Shown in pieces: positions 43,705 through 54,291 of a stretch of DNA of 64,000 bases. Each line of letters starts with the position of its first letter. Position 1 is the stretch's first letter. The position numbers and the translations under genes were made by a program. The notes under the pieces are model-generated. The model saw nothing but the letters and a program-made list of their open reading frames with translations. It made no database searches and was not told the origin of the DNA. Origin of the DNA: Pseudomonas extremaustralis (GTDB lineage: Bacteria > Pseudomonadota > Gammaproteobacteria > Pseudomonadales > Pseudomonadaceae); NCBI RefSeq assembly GCF_900102035.1, contig NZ_LT629689.1:4835001-4899000 (forward strand), given 5' to 3'.

Positions 43705-44485
43705 TTTTCTGCTCTACGCCCTGCTGGCAGGCTTGGCTCTGGCGCTGGTGGCGGGCCCGCTGGGCTCGTTCGTGGTCTGGCGGCGCATGGCGTATTTTGG
43801 CGACACCTTGTCCCACGCCGCGCTGCTGGGCGTGGCCCTGGGCTTCTTGCTGGATGTAAGCCCGACCATCGCCGTGACCGTCGGCTGCCTGCTGCTGGCG
43901 GTGCTGTTGGTGACCCTGCAACAGCGCCAGCCGCTGGCTTCCGACACGCTGCTGGGCATCCTGGCGCCGAGCACCCTGTCCCTGGGCCTGGTGGTCCTGA
44001 GCTTCATGCATGAAGTGCGCATCGACCTGATGGCCTACCTGTTCGGCGACCTGCTGGCGATCAGTCCGACGGATCTTTCGTGGATTCTCGGCGGCAGCGC
44101 AGCGGTGCTGGTGCTGCTGGTAACGCTGTGGCGCCCGCTGCTGGCAATCACCGTGCACGAAGAACTGGCCACGGTGGAAGGCTTGCCGGTACCCGCGCTG
44201 CGCATGGCCCTGATGTTGTTGATCGCCGTGGTGATCGCTGTCGCGATGAAGATTGTCGGCGTATTGTTGATCACGTCACTGCTGATCATTCCCGCCGCCG
44301 CCGCCCAGCGCCACGCCCGCTCGCCGGAGCAGATGGCGATCGGCGCCAGTGTGCTGGGGATGCTGGCAGTGTGTGGGGGCCTGGCGCTGTCCTGGTTCAA
44401 GGACACGCCAGCCGGGCCGTCGATTGTCGTCGCGGCCGCCGCCCTGTTTCTGCTGAGTTTTGTCCTGCCCCGTCGAGGGGTGTAG
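43697..44485 (+). CDS. znuB: Zinc ABC transporter permease ZnuB
   Basis: A 262-residue permease with about eight transmembrane helices; [30 protein letters not shown] is the family signature and [24 protein letters not shown] the second conserved segment. ATG 43697 overlaps the end of znuC; an upstream extension in frame is only the znuC coding sequence. Confidence 0.95.
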   Translation: MADFLLYALLAGLALALVAGPLGSFVVWRRMAYFGDTLSHAALLGVALGFLLDVSPTIAVTVGCLLLAVLLVTLQQRQPLASDTLLGILAPSTLSLGLVVLSFMHEVRIDLMAYLFGDLLAISPTDLSWILGGSAAVLVLLVTLWRPLLAITVHEELATVEGLPVPALRMALMLLIAVVIAVAMKIVGVLLITSLLIIPAAAAQRHARSPEQMAIGASVLGMLAVCGGLALSWFKDTPAGPSIVVAAAALFLLSFVLPRRGV

Positions 44486-44522
44486 ACTTGCTCGCTTTTT
44501 GCGCAAATAGAGAGTCGCAGGA

Positions 44523-45242
44523 ATGAAGCTGTTCACCTTCCGTTATCTGCTCCTTGCCGCATTTTCCCTGCTGCTGGGCGCCTGTCAGAGTACACCGCCC
44601 GCCGCCCCCGAAGCCCCGGACGCCCGTGCTGCGGCCATCGCGCAGCTGGAACGAAACCTGGCCAGCAGCGAGCTGGCCACCGCCGAAGACCAGTTGGCCG
44701 CCTTGCAGGCTCAATCGCCCAACGACCCGGCATTGGAGGCTTACCAGCGCCAATTGGCCGAAGCCTATCTGCAGCGCAGCCAGATCGTGCTGCAAAAAGG
44801 TGATGTCAACGCCGCTGCCACTGCCCTGAGCCGTGCCCGCGCGCTGATGCCCAAGGCCCCGGCGCTGACCGGTGGCGTCAATAGCGCCATTACCCACGCC
44901 CGCAAAGCCGAGCTGGATAAAGCCGAGGAAGCCCTTAAAGCCGCTGAAGCCAAGCCCGCCGCCAAAGTCATCGACCCGACCGCACAAAGCACCACCGTGG
45001 CACTGAACCTCACCGACATCGAAGCACTGCGTCATCAGTTGGATGCCATCGCCACCGACGTGGTGAATTACCAGTGCGATGTGAGCATCCAGGCGCCACG
45101 TACCCAGGATTACCCATGGCTGGCCACGTTACTGAGCAAACGGGTGAAGCGTATCGATTCGGGGTATGACCTGAAGATTCACCGGCAGATTCTGAAGAAT
45201 ATTCCGGCGCAGATCGTACTGATTCCGCGCAAGGCGGAATAA
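44523..45242 (+). CDS. Conserved lipoprotein downstream of znuB, unknown function
   Basis: A 239-residue lipoprotein with lipobox LLGAC at about Cys21 (LLLGACQSTPP). Residues about 35-145 are Ala-rich helices that look like TPR-type repeats (AIAQLERNLASSELATAEDQLAALQAQSPNDPALEAY, KGDVNAAATALSRARALMPKAP). The C-terminal part (160-239) has one Cys and a conserved LSKRVKRIDSGYDLKI segment. Found after znuB in Pseudomonas; a link to zinc is only positional. Confidence 0.8.
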   Translation: MKLFTFRYLLLAAFSLLLGACQSTPPAAPEAPDARAAAIAQLERNLASSELATAEDQLAALQAQSPNDPALEAYQRQLAEAYLQRSQIVLQKGDVNAAATALSRARALMPKAPALTGGVNSAITHARKAELDKAEEALKAAEAKPAAKVIDPTAQSTTVALNLTDIEALRHQLDAIATDVVNYQCDVSIQAPRTQDYPWLATLLSKRVKRIDSGYDLKIHRQILKNIPAQIVLIPRKAE

Positions 45243-45246
45243 AACC

Positions 45247-45311
45247 ATCGGGAGCAAGCCCCCCCCACATTTGAAATGCATTCCAAGTGTGGGAGGGGAC
45301 TTACTCCCGAT
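45247..45311. repeat. REPIN (type B) between the lipoprotein gene and katE
   Basis: ATCGGGAGCAAGCCCCCCCC at 45247 and its inverted partner ending CTCCCGAT at 45311, in a convergent gap; same family as the repeat at 22510. Confidence 0.75.
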
Positions 45312-45336
45312 AGCGATCTGAACAACAACCAATGAC

Positions 45337-47478
45337 TTAAGCCGGAATCGCCTTGGCCTTCGGCTCCCGATCCCAGACCCGATGCTGTGCAATCGCGGCA
45401 AAGAACGCCTTGAATGCTTTGGCATCCGATCCCACGATCAGCCCCGCATCCGCTTCAAGCTTGAGCAGATCCAACAATGGTTTGGCATCACTGGCAAGCG
45501 CGATTGCCTTCAGGTGCTTGTAGGCTTCCAGCAGGAAGTGCAACGCAACCCCGTCACCGCTCAAGGCCTTCACCGAATCCTTCCCGCCAGGGACAAACAC
45601 CGCATCAAAGGCAATCGACGGCATGCCTTCCATCGAGGCATCCACCTTCAAGTGCTTGCCATCGGCGGTCGTCACCGGCGCCGAGGTCGGCCCCAACAGC
45701 TTGGCATGCGCACCCTCGGCTTCCAGCGCCTTCTTCAAGGCCGCAATCGCCGCACCATCTACGCCATCGGCTACAAGAATCGCCACTTTGCGCGTTTTGA
45801 TATCGCCCGACAGCAGGTTCACCTGGCTCAACGCCGGCGACGCTTTCAACGACGTCTTGCGCGGCGGCACTGTGCCTTGGGTCGGCGCCGGCAAGCCCAG
45901 GTTCTGCGCAACGCGCTTGGCCAGCTCCAAGTCGATATTGGCCAGAATCTCGTTGACCTGACGGACGCGGATAAACTCGCGCTCCACCTTGCCCAACTCG
46001 AAGCTGTAGGCCGCGATGATGTGCTCCTTCTCGTGGTGGCTCATGCTGTTGAAAAACAGCGTGGCCTGGGAGAAGTGGTCGCCAAACGACTCACTGCGTT
46101 CGCGCACCTTGTTGGCATCGACGCGCTCGTAATAGGTTTCAAAACCACCGCCCTGGGCCGCAGGCGGCGTTTCTTTCGGCCAGCCGCCGTCAATCGAATT
46201 CGGCTCATACGCAGCTCGGCCCTTATCGATCACGGTGCGATGCTGGGCATCACGCTGGCCATTATGGAAAGGCACTACGGGCCGATTGATCGGCAGCTCA
46301 TGAAAGTTCGGCCCACCCAGTCGGCTGATCTGGGTATCCGTGTAGGAAAACAGCCGGCCTTGCAGCAGCGGATCATTGGTGAAGTCGATACCCGGCACGA
46401 TATGCCCAGGGCAAAAGGCAACTTGCTCGACTTCGGCGAAGAAGTTGTCCGGGTTACGGTTAAGCACCATCTTGCCCAGCGGCGTAATCGGCACCAACTC
46501 TTCAGGGATGATCTTGGTTGGATCGAGCAGGTCGAAATCGAACTTGTGCTCGTCTTCTTCCGCGACGATCTGCACCCCCAACTCCCACTCCGGGTAATCG
46601 CCGCCCTCAATCGCTTCCCACAGGTCACGACGGTGGTAATCGGTATCTTTGCCGGCCAGCTTTTGCGCTTCGTCCCACACCAGGGAACAGGTGCCGACTT
46701 TGGGATGCCAGTGGAATTTCACAAAGCTCGACCGACCTTCGGTATTGATCAAGCGGAAGGTATGGATGCCAAAACCCTGCATGGCGCGCAGGCTTTTTGG
46801 AATGGCACGGTCAGACATTGCCCACAGCACCATATGGGCCGATTCAGGCTGCAGCGAGACAAAATCCCAGAACGTGTCGTGGGCCGAGCCGCCGGTCGGA
46901 ATTTCGTTATGGGGCTCGGGTTTTACCGCGTGGACGAAGTCGGGAAACTTGATTGCATCCTGAATGAAAAATACCGGCATGTTGTTGCCCACCAGGTCGA
47001 AGTTGCCTTCGTCGGTGAAGAACTTCACCGCAAAACCGCGCACGTCGCGCACCGTGTCGCCCGAACCGCGCGGGCCCTGCACGGTGGAGAAACGCACGAA
47101 CACCGGGGTTTTATGCGCTGGGTTACACAGGAAAGCGGCCTTGCTCAGGGTCGAATGGTTTTCATAAGTCTGGAAATACCCATGGGCGCCTGTGCCACGG
47201 GCATGCACGATGCGCTCCGGGATACGCTCATGGTCAAAGTGCGTGATTTTTTCACGCATGATGAAGTCTTCCAACAACGACGGCCCACGGGCGCCGGCTT
47301 TCAAGGTGTTCTGGTTGTCGGAAATCTTCACGCCTTGATTGGTCCGCAAGGCCTGGCCGGTGGCGTCGGAACGGAAGGCCTCCAGGGCCTGCAGCTTGGC
47401 GTTGGTGTTGCCACGGTCAACGGTATCGGTGCCCGCAAGCTCACTCTTCGTCGGGGTGGCTGGCTTCTTGGTACTCAT
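45337..47478 (-). CDS. katE: Large-subunit catalase HPII
   Basis: A 713-residue haem catalase. The core (about 60-545) has the catalytic-His segment [12 protein letters not shown], the [24 protein letters not shown] segment, the [16 protein letters not shown] segment, and the haem Tyr region [16 protein letters not shown]. The C-terminal domain (about 570-713) is flavodoxin/DJ-1-like, normal for HPII. Cytoplasmic peroxide defence, usually stationary-phase (RpoS) controlled. The 265-bp gap to metN holds the divergent promoters; a possible -10 for metN is TAAAAT at 47684-47689. Confidence 0.96.
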   Translation of the reverse strand: MSTKKPATPTKSELAGTDTVDRGNTNAKLQALEAFRSDATGQALRTNQGVKISDNQNTLKAGARGPSLLEDFIMREKITHFDHERIPERIVHARGTGAHGYFQTYENHSTLSKAAFLCNPAHKTPVFVRFSTVQGPRGSGDTVRDVRGFAVKFFTDEGNFDLVGNNMPVFFIQDAIKFPDFVHAVKPEPHNEIPTGGSAHDTFWDFVSLQPESAHMVLWAMSDRAIPKSLRAMQGFGIHTFRLINTEGRSSFVKFHWHPKVGTCSLVWDEAQKLAGKDTDYHRRDLWEAIEGGDYPEWELGVQIVAEEDEHKFDFDLLDPTKIIPEELVPITPLGKMVLNRNPDNFFAEVEQVAFCPGHIVPGIDFTNDPLLQGRLFSYTDTQISRLGGPNFHELPINRPVVPFHNGQRDAQHRTVIDKGRAAYEPNSIDGGWPKETPPAAQGGGFETYYERVDANKVRERSESFGDHFSQATLFFNSMSHHEKEHIIAAYSFELGKVEREFIRVRQVNEILANIDLELAKRVAQNLGLPAPTQGTVPPRKTSLKASPALSQVNLLSGDIKTRKVAILVADGVDGAAIAALKKALEAEGAHAKLLGPTSAPVTTADGKHLKVDASMEGMPSIAFDAVFVPGGKDSVKALSGDGVALHFLLEAYKHLKAIALASDAKPLLDLLKLEADAGLIVGSDAKAFKAFFAAIAQHRVWDREPKAKAIPA

Positions 47479-47743
47479 CAGTCAAAACTCCTTATCCAAA
47501 GTGGCCAGAGCGGTCCCCGGCTCGTTTGAGCAAAACCCCAGGCACGGCACCCGGGAAATCGCGTTGCCTAAGTAGTGACTGACACAGTTTTGCGCCGTTC
47601 CTTTTTTATGACCTTTGATCGCGTTATTGCCCAATCGCTGGATGAATGCGAAATAAATGCTAAGAAACGCTAAACGGACAGGCTAAAATGCGCGCCCGGC
47701 TAACCGCTGATCCCTTTTCAATGCGCCCCACAAGGTTCGCTAC

Positions 47744-48751
47744 GTGATCGAGTTTCATAACGTCCATAAAACCTACCGCGTCGCCGGTAAGGAAATCCCC
47801 GCGCTGCACCCCACCAGCCTGCGCGTCGAGAACGGCCAGGTGTTTGGCCTGATTGGCCACTCCGGTGCGGGAAAAAGTACCTTGCTGCGTCTGATCAATC
47901 GCCTGGAACAACCCAGCGGCGGACAGATCAATGTCGACGGTGAAGAAGTCACCGCACTGGACGCCAACGGCCTGCGCCGTTTCCGTCAGCAGGTCGGGAT
48001 GATCTTCCAGCACTTCAACCTGCTGGCCTCCAAGACCGTCGCCGATAACGTGGCGCTGCCGCTGACCCTGGCGGGCGAACTGTCGCGCAAGGACATCGAC
48101 CGGCGCGTTGCCGAACTGCTGGCCCGGGTCGGTCTGTCGGACCATGCCAAGAAGTACCCGGCGCAGTTGTCCGGCGGCCAGAAGCAGCGCGTCGGCATCG
48201 CCCGCGCCCTGGCGACCAAACCCAAGATCCTGCTGTGCGACGAAGCCACCAGCGCCCTCGACCCGCAGACCACCGCGTCGGTCCTGCAACTGCTGGCCGA
48301 GATCAACCGCGAATTGAAGCTGACCATCGTGCTCATCACCCATGAAATGGATGTGATCCGCCGCGTGTGCGACCAGGTGGCGGTGATGGACGCCGGGGTG
48401 ATTGTCGAGCAAGGCTCGGTGGCGGATGTGTTCCTGCACCCCCAGCACCCGACCACCAAGCGTTTCGTCCAGGAAGCCGAGCAGGTCGACGAAAACGAGC
48501 AGCACGATAATTTCGCCCATGTCCCCGGTCGCATCGTGCGCCTGACGTTCCAGGGCGAAGCGACCTACGCGCCGCTGCTGGGTACCGTCGCCCGTGAAAC
48601 GGGTGTGGACTACAGCATCCTGGCCGGGCGTATCGACCGCATCAAAGACATTCCCTACGGGCAACTGACCCTCGCCGTCACCGGCGGCGACATGGATGCC
48701 GCATTTGCGCGCTTCACCGCCGCCGACGTCCACATGGAGGTGCTGCGCTGA
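47744..48751 (+). CDS. metN: Methionine ABC transporter ATP-binding protein MetN
   Basis: A 335-residue ATPase: Walker [12 protein letters not shown], signature [15 protein letters not shown], Walker [12 protein letters not shown], and a C-terminal NIL domain (about 260-335) that binds methionine and inhibits transport in MetN. GTG 47744 is the family start ([11 protein letters not shown]). It overlaps metI by one nt (TGATG). No SAM riboswitch or other recognised methionine leader was seen upstream. Confidence 0.95.
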   Translation: MIEFHNVHKTYRVAGKEIPALHPTSLRVENGQVFGLIGHSGAGKSTLLRLINRLEQPSGGQINVDGEEVTALDANGLRRFRQQVGMIFQHFNLLASKTVADNVALPLTLAGELSRKDIDRRVAELLARVGLSDHAKKYPAQLSGGQKQRVGIARALATKPKILLCDEATSALDPQTTASVLQLLAEINRELKLTIVLITHEMDVIRRVCDQVAVMDAGVIVEQGSVADVFLHPQHPTTKRFVQEAEQVDENEQHDNFAHVPGRIVRLTFQGEATYAPLLGTVARETGVDYSILAGRIDRIKDIPYGQLTLAVTGGDMDAAFARFTAADVHMEVLR

Positions 48752-49425
48752 TGGAAGTCCTGATGAGTTTCTTCGCCAATATCGACTGGTCCGAGATCTG
48801 GCTGGCCACCGGCGACACCATGATCATGCTGTTCGGTTCGCTGTTCTTCACCGTGCTGCTGGGCTTGCCCCTGGGCGTGCTGTTGTTCCTGTGCAGCCCG
48901 CGTCAGTTGTTCGAGCAGAAGGGGTTGTATGCGCTGCTGTCGCTGGTGGTGAACATCCTGCGTTCGCTGCCATTCATCATCCTGCTGATCGTGATGATCC
49001 CGTTCACCGTTCTGATCACCGGCACCTCGCTGGGTGTGGCGGGGGCGATTCCGCCGCTGGTGGTGGGCGCGACGCCGTTCTTTGCACGCTTGGTAGAAAC
49101 CGCCTTGCGCGAAGTGGACCGCGGCATCATCGAAGCCACCCAGTCCATGGGCGCCACGACGCGCCAGATCATCACCAACGCCCTGCTGCCCGAAGCCCGT
49201 CCCGGCATTTTCGCGGCGATTACGGTGACGGCGATTACACTGGTGTCCTACACGGCCATGGCCGGCGTGGTCGGTGCGGGCGGCCTGGGTGACCTGGCGA
49301 TCCGTTTCGGCTACCAGCGCTTCCAGACCGACGTAATGGTGGTCACGGTGGTGATGCTGTTGGTGCTGGTGCAAATTCTGCAAACCGTCGGCGACAAGCT
49401 GGTGGTGCACTTTTCTCGAAAATAA
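48751..49425 (+). CDS. metI: Methionine ABC transporter permease MetI
   Basis: A 224-residue permease with five transmembrane helices. ETALREVDRGIIEATQSMGATTRQII is the EAA loop that contacts the ATPase; RSLPFIILLIVMIPFTVLITGTSLG and YTAMAGVVGAGGLGDLAIRFGYQRF are family segments. Placed between metN and metQ. Confidence 0.95.
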   Translation: MEVLMSFFANIDWSEIWLATGDTMIMLFGSLFFTVLLGLPLGVLLFLCSPRQLFEQKGLYALLSLVVNILRSLPFIILLIVMIPFTVLITGTSLGVAGAIPPLVVGATPFFARLVETALREVDRGIIEATQSMGATTRQIITNALLPEARPGIFAAITVTAITLVSYTAMAGVVGAGGLGDLAIRFGYQRFQTDVMVVTVVMLLVLVQILQTVGDKLVVHFSRK

Positions 49426-49476
49426 CGGCCATTGCCGGCCACTGGCCGGCAGATGCCCGAACAAGGAGCTTGCTGG

Positions 49477-50247
49477 ATGAAAAAACTACTGGTTGCCTTC
49501 GCTGCCGTCGCGGCGTTTTCCGCCCACGCCGAAACCATCACGGTCGCCGCATCGCCGGTGCCCCACGCCGAAATCCTCGAATTCGTGAAGCCTGCGCTCG
49601 CCAAAGAAGGCGTGGATCTGCAGGTCAAAGTCTTCACTGACTACGTGCAGCCCAACGTACAAGTGGCTGAAAAGCGCCTGGACGCCAACTTCTTCCAGCA
49701 CCAGCCGTACCTGGATGAGTTCAACAAAGCCAAGGGCACTCACCTGGTGAGCGTCGGCGCGGTACACCTGGAACCCCTGGGCGCCTACTCCAGCAAGTTC
49801 AAGAAGCTGGAAGACCTGCCAAGCGGCGCCAACGTGGTGATCCCCAACGACGCCACCAACGGCGGCCGCGCATTGTTGCTGCTGGCCAAGCACGACCTGA
49901 TCACCCTGAAGGACCCGACCAACATCCTGTCGACCATCAAGGACATCACCGCCAACCCGAAAAAGCTCAAGTTCCGCGAACTGGAAGCCGCCACCCTGCC
50001 GCGCGTGCTGACCCAGGTCGACCTGGCGCTGATCAACACCAACTACGCGCTGGAGGCCAAGCTGGACCCGTCCAAGGACGCCCTGGTCATCGAAGGCAAC
50101 GACTCGCCTTACGTGAACATCCTGGTGACCCGCGAAGACAACAAGGATTCGGACGCAGTGAAAAAGCTGGTCGCCGCCCTGCACACGCCTGAAGTGAAGA
50201 AGTTCATCGAAGAGAAGTACAAAGGCGCGATCCTGCCGGCGTTCTGA
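49477..50247 (+). CDS. metQ: Methionine ABC transporter substrate-binding protein MetQ
   Basis: A 256-residue periplasmic binding protein of the NlpA family. Signal peptide about 1-20 ending AHA-ET, without a lipobox Cys, so it is probably soluble rather than lipid-anchored. Family segments: VAASPVPHAEILEFVKPALAKEGVDL, QHQPYLDEFNKAKGTHLVSVG and IPNDATNGGRALLLLAKHDLI. ATG 49477 follows AAGGAG; an in-frame start at 49432 is rejected. Confidence 0.94.
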   Translation: MKKLLVAFAAVAAFSAHAETITVAASPVPHAEILEFVKPALAKEGVDLQVKVFTDYVQPNVQVAEKRLDANFFQHQPYLDEFNKAKGTHLVSVGAVHLEPLGAYSSKFKKLEDLPSGANVVIPNDATNGGRALLLLAKHDLITLKDPTNILSTIKDITANPKKLKFRELEAATLPRVLTQVDLALINTNYALEAKLDPSKDALVIEGNDSPYVNILVTREDNKDSDAVKKLVAALHTPEVKKFIEEKYKGAILPAF

Positions 50248-50277
50248 TCCGACTCGATCTCCAGCACACCAGCGATC

Positions 50278-50317
50278 AAAAAAAGTGGGAGGGGGTTTGC
50301 CCCTCCCACTTTTTTTT
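50278..50317. terminator. Bidirectional terminator with REP-like stem
   Basis: AAAAAAAGTGGGAGGGG and CCCCTCCCACTTTTTTTT pair perfectly with a 5-nt loop, between metQ and the opposing SCO gene. The GTGGGAG stem resembles the type B REP. Confidence 0.9.
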
Positions 50318-50322
50318 GCCTG

Positions 50323-50958
50323 CTATTTACGCTGCAACAACCCCGGCAACTGCGCAATCAGCTTCTGATTGTTCAACGGCGCGCGGATAAACCCACGCTG
50401 CGTACCATCCGGGCCGATCAGCGCGAGGTTGCCGCTGTGGTCGACGGTGTAGTTGGGCTTGCTGGTGTCCGCCGGGATGAACGGGATGCTCACGGCGTTC
50501 GAGAGCTTTTGCACATCGTCCACATTCGCGCCGGTCAGGCCCTGGAACTGCGGATCGAAGTAGCCCAGGTATTGCTTGAGCTGGGTCGGGGTGTCGCGGT
50601 TGGGGTCGACGCTGACCAGGATCACTTGCAACTTATCCACAGCCTCTTTGGGCAGCTCGCTCTTGATCTGGCGCAGCTGGGCGAGGGTGGTGGGGCAGAT
50701 GTCCGGGCAGAAGGTGTAGCCGAAGAACAGCAGGCTCCACTTGCCTTTCAACTCATTGACCAGCACCGGCTGGCCGTCTTGGTTGGTCATGCTCACTGGC
50801 GGCAACTGGCGGCTTTGCGGCAGCAGGATGATGCCAGCATCGATGAGCGCGGCGGGGTCGCCCTGGCCTTTGCCCGAAAGCACTTTGTTGACGGTCAGGC
50901 CCATGATCAACGCGACGATGGCGACCAGGATAAAGACGGTTTTTTGAGTTCGAGTCAT
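50323..50958 (-). CDS. SCO1/SenC-family copper chaperone
   Basis: A 211-residue membrane-anchored thioredoxin-fold protein that helps assemble the CuA centre of cytochrome oxidase. N-terminal anchor helix (about 7-25), copper ligands in CPDIC (Cys84, Cys88) and His174 in [11 protein letters not shown] 50958 is the real start; the longer reading frame in this phase is an antisense-like extension through cyoE. It overlaps the end of cyoE by 4 nt. Last gene of the oxidase cluster. Confidence 0.93.
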   Translation of the reverse strand: MTRTQKTVFILVAIVALIMGLTVNKVLSGKGQGDPAALIDAGIILLPQSRQLPPVSMTNQDGQPVLVNELKGKWSLLFFGYTFCPDICPTTLAQLRQIKSELPKEAVDKLQVILVSVDPNRDTPTQLKQYLGYFDPQFQGLTGANVDDVQKLSNAVSIPFIPADTSKPNYTVDHSGNLALIGPDGTQRGFIRAPLNNQKLIAQLPGLLQRK

Positions 50959-51854
50959 AGGTTCAACAGTAGGTAGTGATCTACGAGCAGGGCGATAAAC
51001 AGCAAAAACAGGTACGCGATAGAGTACTTGAAGGTGCTGATCGCCGCGTGCGGCTGAGCGCCACGGTACAACACCCAGGCCCATTGCAGAAAGCGCCCGC
51101 CCAATACCAGCGCGCAGACCAGGTACAGCAGGCCGCTCATATGGATGACGTAGGGCATCAGGCTCACCGCCAACAGGGCGAAGGTGTAGAGCAGGATATG
51201 CACCTTGGTGTAGTGCTCGCCGTGGGTGACCGGCAACATCGGAATGTCCGCCTTGGCGTATTCCTCCTTGCGATGAATGGCCAGGGCCCAGAAGTGCGGC
51301 GGCGTCCAAGCGAAGATGATCAGCACCAACAGCAACGGCTCGGCGCTGACATGACCGGTGACAGCGACCCAACCCAATAACGGCGGCGCCGCGCCGGCCA
51401 GGCCGCCGATGACGATATTCTGCGGCGTCGCACGCTTGAGAAACCCGGTGTAGATCACCGCATAGCCGAGCAGCGAGGCCAGCGTCAGCCAGGCGGCCAA
51501 GGGATTGGTGAACGCCAGCAGCAACGCCAGGCCGGCAACCGCCAGCACCAAAGCAAAGGTCAACGCCGCGATGGGCGACACCCGCCCTTGCGCCAGCGGG
51601 CGTTTGTGGGTGCGCGCCATCAGCGCATCGATGCGCCGATCCACCACATGGTTGACCACCGCCGCGCCGCCGGCGCACAGGGCGATCCCCAGGTTGCCGA
51701 ACACCAGTACCGTCCACGGCACCCCGGCGCGGGTGGCGAGGAACATGCCCACCAGGGAGGTGATGAGCATCAGCACCACCACTTTCGGCTTGGTCAGCTC
51801 CAGGTAGTCACGCCAGATCGCCTGGCCGTGACGCGCGCCGATCAAGGTCGCCAT
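50955..51854 (-). CDS. cyoE: Protohaem IX farnesyltransferase (haem O synthase)
   Basis: A 299-residue UbiA-family prenyltransferase making haem O. Nine or so transmembrane helices; the first Asp-rich motif [21 protein letters not shown] is intact, and the second lies around [20 protein letters not shown]. Also called ctaB. Its product feeds CtaA, whose gene precedes it with a 13-nt overlap. Confidence 0.95.
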   Translation of the reverse strand: MATLIGARHGQAIWRDYLELTKPKVVVLMLITSLVGMFLATRAGVPWTVLVFGNLGIALCAGGAAVVNHVVDRRIDALMARTHKRPLAQGRVSPIAALTFALVLAVAGLALLLAFTNPLAAWLTLASLLGYAVIYTGFLKRATPQNIVIGGLAGAAPPLLGWVAVTGHVSAEPLLLVLIIFAWTPPHFWALAIHRKEEYAKADIPMLPVTHGEHYTKVHILLYTFALLAVSLMPYVIHMSGLLYLVCALVLGGRFLQWAWVLYRGAQPHAAISTFKYSIAYLFLLFIALLVDHYLLLNL

Positions 51855-52921
51855 GGCATTTCTCCTTTAAGGGTTACAAGGCCCGACGCCGGCTTGCGCG
51901 GGCTGAAGCGCCAGCCGAACGGCAATTGATTGCGCACCCGGACCAGGCTGGTGCGGGCGTGGTAATTGACCAGCACCAGCGTCAGCAACAGCGCGGCGCC
52001 ACCGGCGTTATGAGCGACGGCCACCGGCAATGGCAGGCCGAAAGCCACATTGCTCACACCCAGGCTGATTTGCGCACCCAGGGCAATCAGCAGCAGACCC
52101 GCGAGCCGCGTCATGCCCACCGCGCGCAACTGCCAGGCCAGCCCCAGCAGCACCAAGCTCACCAGCACCGCACCGATGCGATGGGTCAGGTGAATGGCCG
52201 TGCGCGCCTCGCTGTCGAGCTGGCCGCCGAGATAATTGGGGCCGATGTGCTGGGTCAGGTGAAAGCCGTTGGCAAAGTCCGCCGCCGGCCACCACTGGCC
52301 ATGGCAGGTCGGCAGGTCGACACAGGCCACCGCCGCGTAGTTGGAACTGACCCAGCCGCCCAGCGCGATCTGACCGATCACCAGCACCAGCCCGGCAGTG
52401 GCCCAATATTGCAGGCGCTTGGGCACGATCAACGCGGGGAGCACGCCGGACAGACGCAGGGTCAGCAGAAACAGCAGGCTCAAGGTGGCAAAACCGCCCA
52501 GCAAGTGCCCCGTCACCACTTGCGGCCACAGCTTCAAGGTGACCGTCCACATCCCAAACGCCGCCTGGGCGAACACCACCGCCAACAGGAACAGCGGCAA
52601 CTTCAGCGGCTGGCCGGGATCACGCCGATGCCGCCAGGAACGCGCCGCCAACAGCACAATCAGCAGGCCCAGGGTGCCGGCGAAATAGCGATGGGTCATC
52701 TCGGCCCAGCCCTTGTCGGCCTCCACCGGCGTGTCGGGGAAATGCAACTCGGCATGGGCCAGTTGCGCTTCGCTTTGCGGCACGCTGATGAAGCCGTAGC
52801 AACCGGGCCAATCCGGGCAGCCGAGGCCGGCGTGGGTCAGGCGGGTATAGGCGCCGAGCAGCACCACAATCAGCGCCAGCAAGGTGGCAAACAACGCGAG
52901 GCGAAATCCAGGTTTGGCCAT
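51842..52921 (-). CDS. ctaA: Haem A synthase (COX15/CtaA family)
   Basis: A 359-residue membrane protein that oxidises haem O to haem A. Eight hydrophobic helices; conserved [21 protein letters not shown] with two Cys in the first loop, [13 protein letters not shown] with a haem His, [15 protein letters not shown], and [15 protein letters not shown] near the C-terminus. Starts immediately after the preceding unknown oxidase-cluster gene. Confidence 0.94.
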   Translation of the reverse strand: MAKPGFRLALFATLLALIVVLLGAYTRLTHAGLGCPDWPGCYGFISVPQSEAQLAHAELHFPDTPVEADKGWAEMTHRYFAGTLGLLIVLLAARSWRHRRDPGQPLKLPLFLLAVVFAQAAFGMWTVTLKLWPQVVTGHLLGGFATLSLLFLLTLRLSGVLPALIVPKRLQYWATAGLVLVIGQIALGGWVSSNYAAVACVDLPTCHGQWWPAADFANGFHLTQHIGPNYLGGQLDSEARTAIHLTHRIGAVLVSLVLLGLAWQLRAVGMTRLAGLLLIALGAQISLGVSNVAFGLPLPVAVAHNAGGAALLLTLVLVNYHARTSLVRVRNQLPFGWRFSPRKPASGLVTLKGEMPWRP

Positions 52922-52931
52922 GACGATGCCC

Positions 52932-53504
52932 TCATCCGATGTTCGACAGTTTCAGCAGGTGGCGCAGGTCGTTGAGCAAGTCCTTGCCATTGACCCCGGC
53001 GTCGTAGCGCAGCACCAGGTTGCCATGGGGATCGACGATCCACAGTTGCGCCTCGCCCGGTGCAGCGGCGGCCTTGGTGAAGGTCGACAGGTCCAGCGGA
53101 TAGCGTTGCAATTGCGGGTACTCGGCCTTGAGTTTGGCGTCGTAGTCAGTGCTGAGGGGCTGGGCGCTGGCCAGGGCGTGACTGGCGCGGGAGGCATCGC
53201 GCCCGAGGCCGATCTGCAGTTGCCGCGCCAGGTACACCAGTTGCTGGCAATCCGCAGCGCAGGCGGTGGGCGCGGTGACCAACAGTTGCCAGCGTTGCTC
53301 ATCGGCCTGCACGCCGATGTCGGTGCGGGTCTGGCCGTTGCCGATCAGCTCGCCGTGATAGCTGCGGCTGTCCGGCACCCAGAACTGCAGCTTGTACATG
53401 AAGGTGGCCAGCGCCATCGGGCCGATCACCATCATCAGGATCAGGATCAACTGCCAACGACCTTTGCGCCGGTCGGGCACCTCAGACATGTTGAGTGGAT
53501 TCAT
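52932..53504 (-). CDS. Conserved membrane-anchored protein of the aa3 oxidase cluster, unknown function
   Basis: A 190-residue protein with one N-terminal transmembrane helix (LILILMMVIGPMALATFMY) and a periplasmic domain that resembles a degenerate SCO/thioredoxin fold: WQLLVTAPTACAADCQQLVYLARQL has a Cys pair, and EAQLWIVDPHGNLVLRYD looks like the SCO His region. It is common between surf1 and ctaA in Pseudomonas. ATG 53504 is chosen because GGGAG is 6 nt upstream; it then overlaps surf1 by 23 nt. A role in copper delivery is only inferred. Confidence 0.8.
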   Translation of the reverse strand: MNPLNMSEVPDRRKGRWQLILILMMVIGPMALATFMYKLQFWVPDSRSYHGELIGNGQTRTDIGVQADEQRWQLLVTAPTACAADCQQLVYLARQLQIGLGRDASRASHALASAQPLSTDYDAKLKAEYPQLQRYPLDLSTFTKAAAAPGEAQLWIVDPHGNLVLRYDAGVNGKDLLNDLRHLLKLSNIG

Positions 53505-54222
53505 GGCCGCTCCCATGGGGCTTCTCCTTTTTGTTATGCCAGCCGAGGTAGAGGTACAGCGCCAGCAACGCCAGCGCCATGGCGAACCATTGCACCGCGT
53601 AGGCCAGATGTTTTTCCGGGCCCATGGCCACGATCGGCCAGGTGGTTTCGTACGTACCGGGCCCGGCTTCGGCGCGCAGTTCGTAGGTAAACCCGCTGCG
53701 ACCGAGCTCTGCCCATAACGCCGCCGGATGCAACGCCGTCAGCAGACGCGGCCATTGGGTGCTCGCCGGGTCGGCATGCAGTTGGAAGGTTTCGCCGGGC
53801 GCGACGTATACCCAGGCGTCGAGGTTCACCGCCTGTTCGGGGGTGCTGAACACCGGCGGCCTGCGCCGATCCGGCCAGGGCAGCCAGCCGCGATTGAGCA
53901 ACAGCCACAGGCCGCTGGCCTGGTCGTGAAAGGGTTGCAGCAGTTCCACACCGGCCTTGCCGTCGCGCATGCGGTTGTCCAGCAGCACGCTGTGTTCGGC
54001 ATCGAACAACCCACGCAAATGCACTCGGCGGAAGGCCGGATCGGTCAGTTCATTGAGCTGCGCGCCGCTGATCGGCTCGGCCACGCGCCGCTCGGCATAG
54101 CTGTCCACCAGTCGCTGCTTTTCATGACCGCGAGACACTTGCCAGCACCCCAGGCCCACCATCAACGGCAGCAACACCAACACCACCAGCGTGGGTGCAA
54201 GGCCGGGGCGAAAGCGTTTCAT
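53482..54222 (-). CDS. SURF1-family cytochrome oxidase assembly protein
   Basis: A 246-residue assembly factor for haem insertion in aa3 oxidase. First transmembrane helix near residues 8-28 (TLVVLVLLPLMVGLGCWQVSRG), a SURF1 central domain (VHLRGLFDAEHSVLLDNRMRDGKAG, LLNRGWLPWP) and a second helix near the C-terminus (YAVQWFAMALALLALYLYLGW). ATG 54222 (MKRFRPG) is preferred; ATG 54246 in frame is possible. Confidence 0.9.
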   Translation of the reverse strand: MKRFRPGLAPTLVVLVLLPLMVGLGCWQVSRGHEKQRLVDSYAERRVAEPISGAQLNELTDPAFRRVHLRGLFDAEHSVLLDNRMRDGKAGVELLQPFHDQASGLWLLLNRGWLPWPDRRRPPVFSTPEQAVNLDAWVYVAPGETFQLHADPASTQWPRLLTALHPAALWAELGRSGFTYELRAEAGPGTYETTWPIVAMGPEKHLAYAVQWFAMALALLALYLYLGWHNKKEKPHGSGHESTQHV

Positions 54223-54291
54223 GGCGCTGGCTATACTTGTTTTCATTGCCCGCCCATCCCCTCAATGCCCAGCGAAGCCAGGAGCCCAACC

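Noticed and set aside
45337..45900. C-terminal domain of KatE as an unusual fusion
   Set aside because: The flavodoxin/DJ-1-like extension is normal for HPII-type catalases.
45382..47529. Very long plus-strand reading frame of about 715 codons opposite katE
   Set aside because: It is the antisense of a clear catalase, has His/Arg/Gln-rich unnatural composition and no recognisable motif; such frames are common in GC-rich Pseudomonas genes.
47479..47743. SAM riboswitch or T-box-like leader before metN
   Set aside because: No stable multi-helix leader or conserved riboswitch core can be seen; the start follows a short leader.
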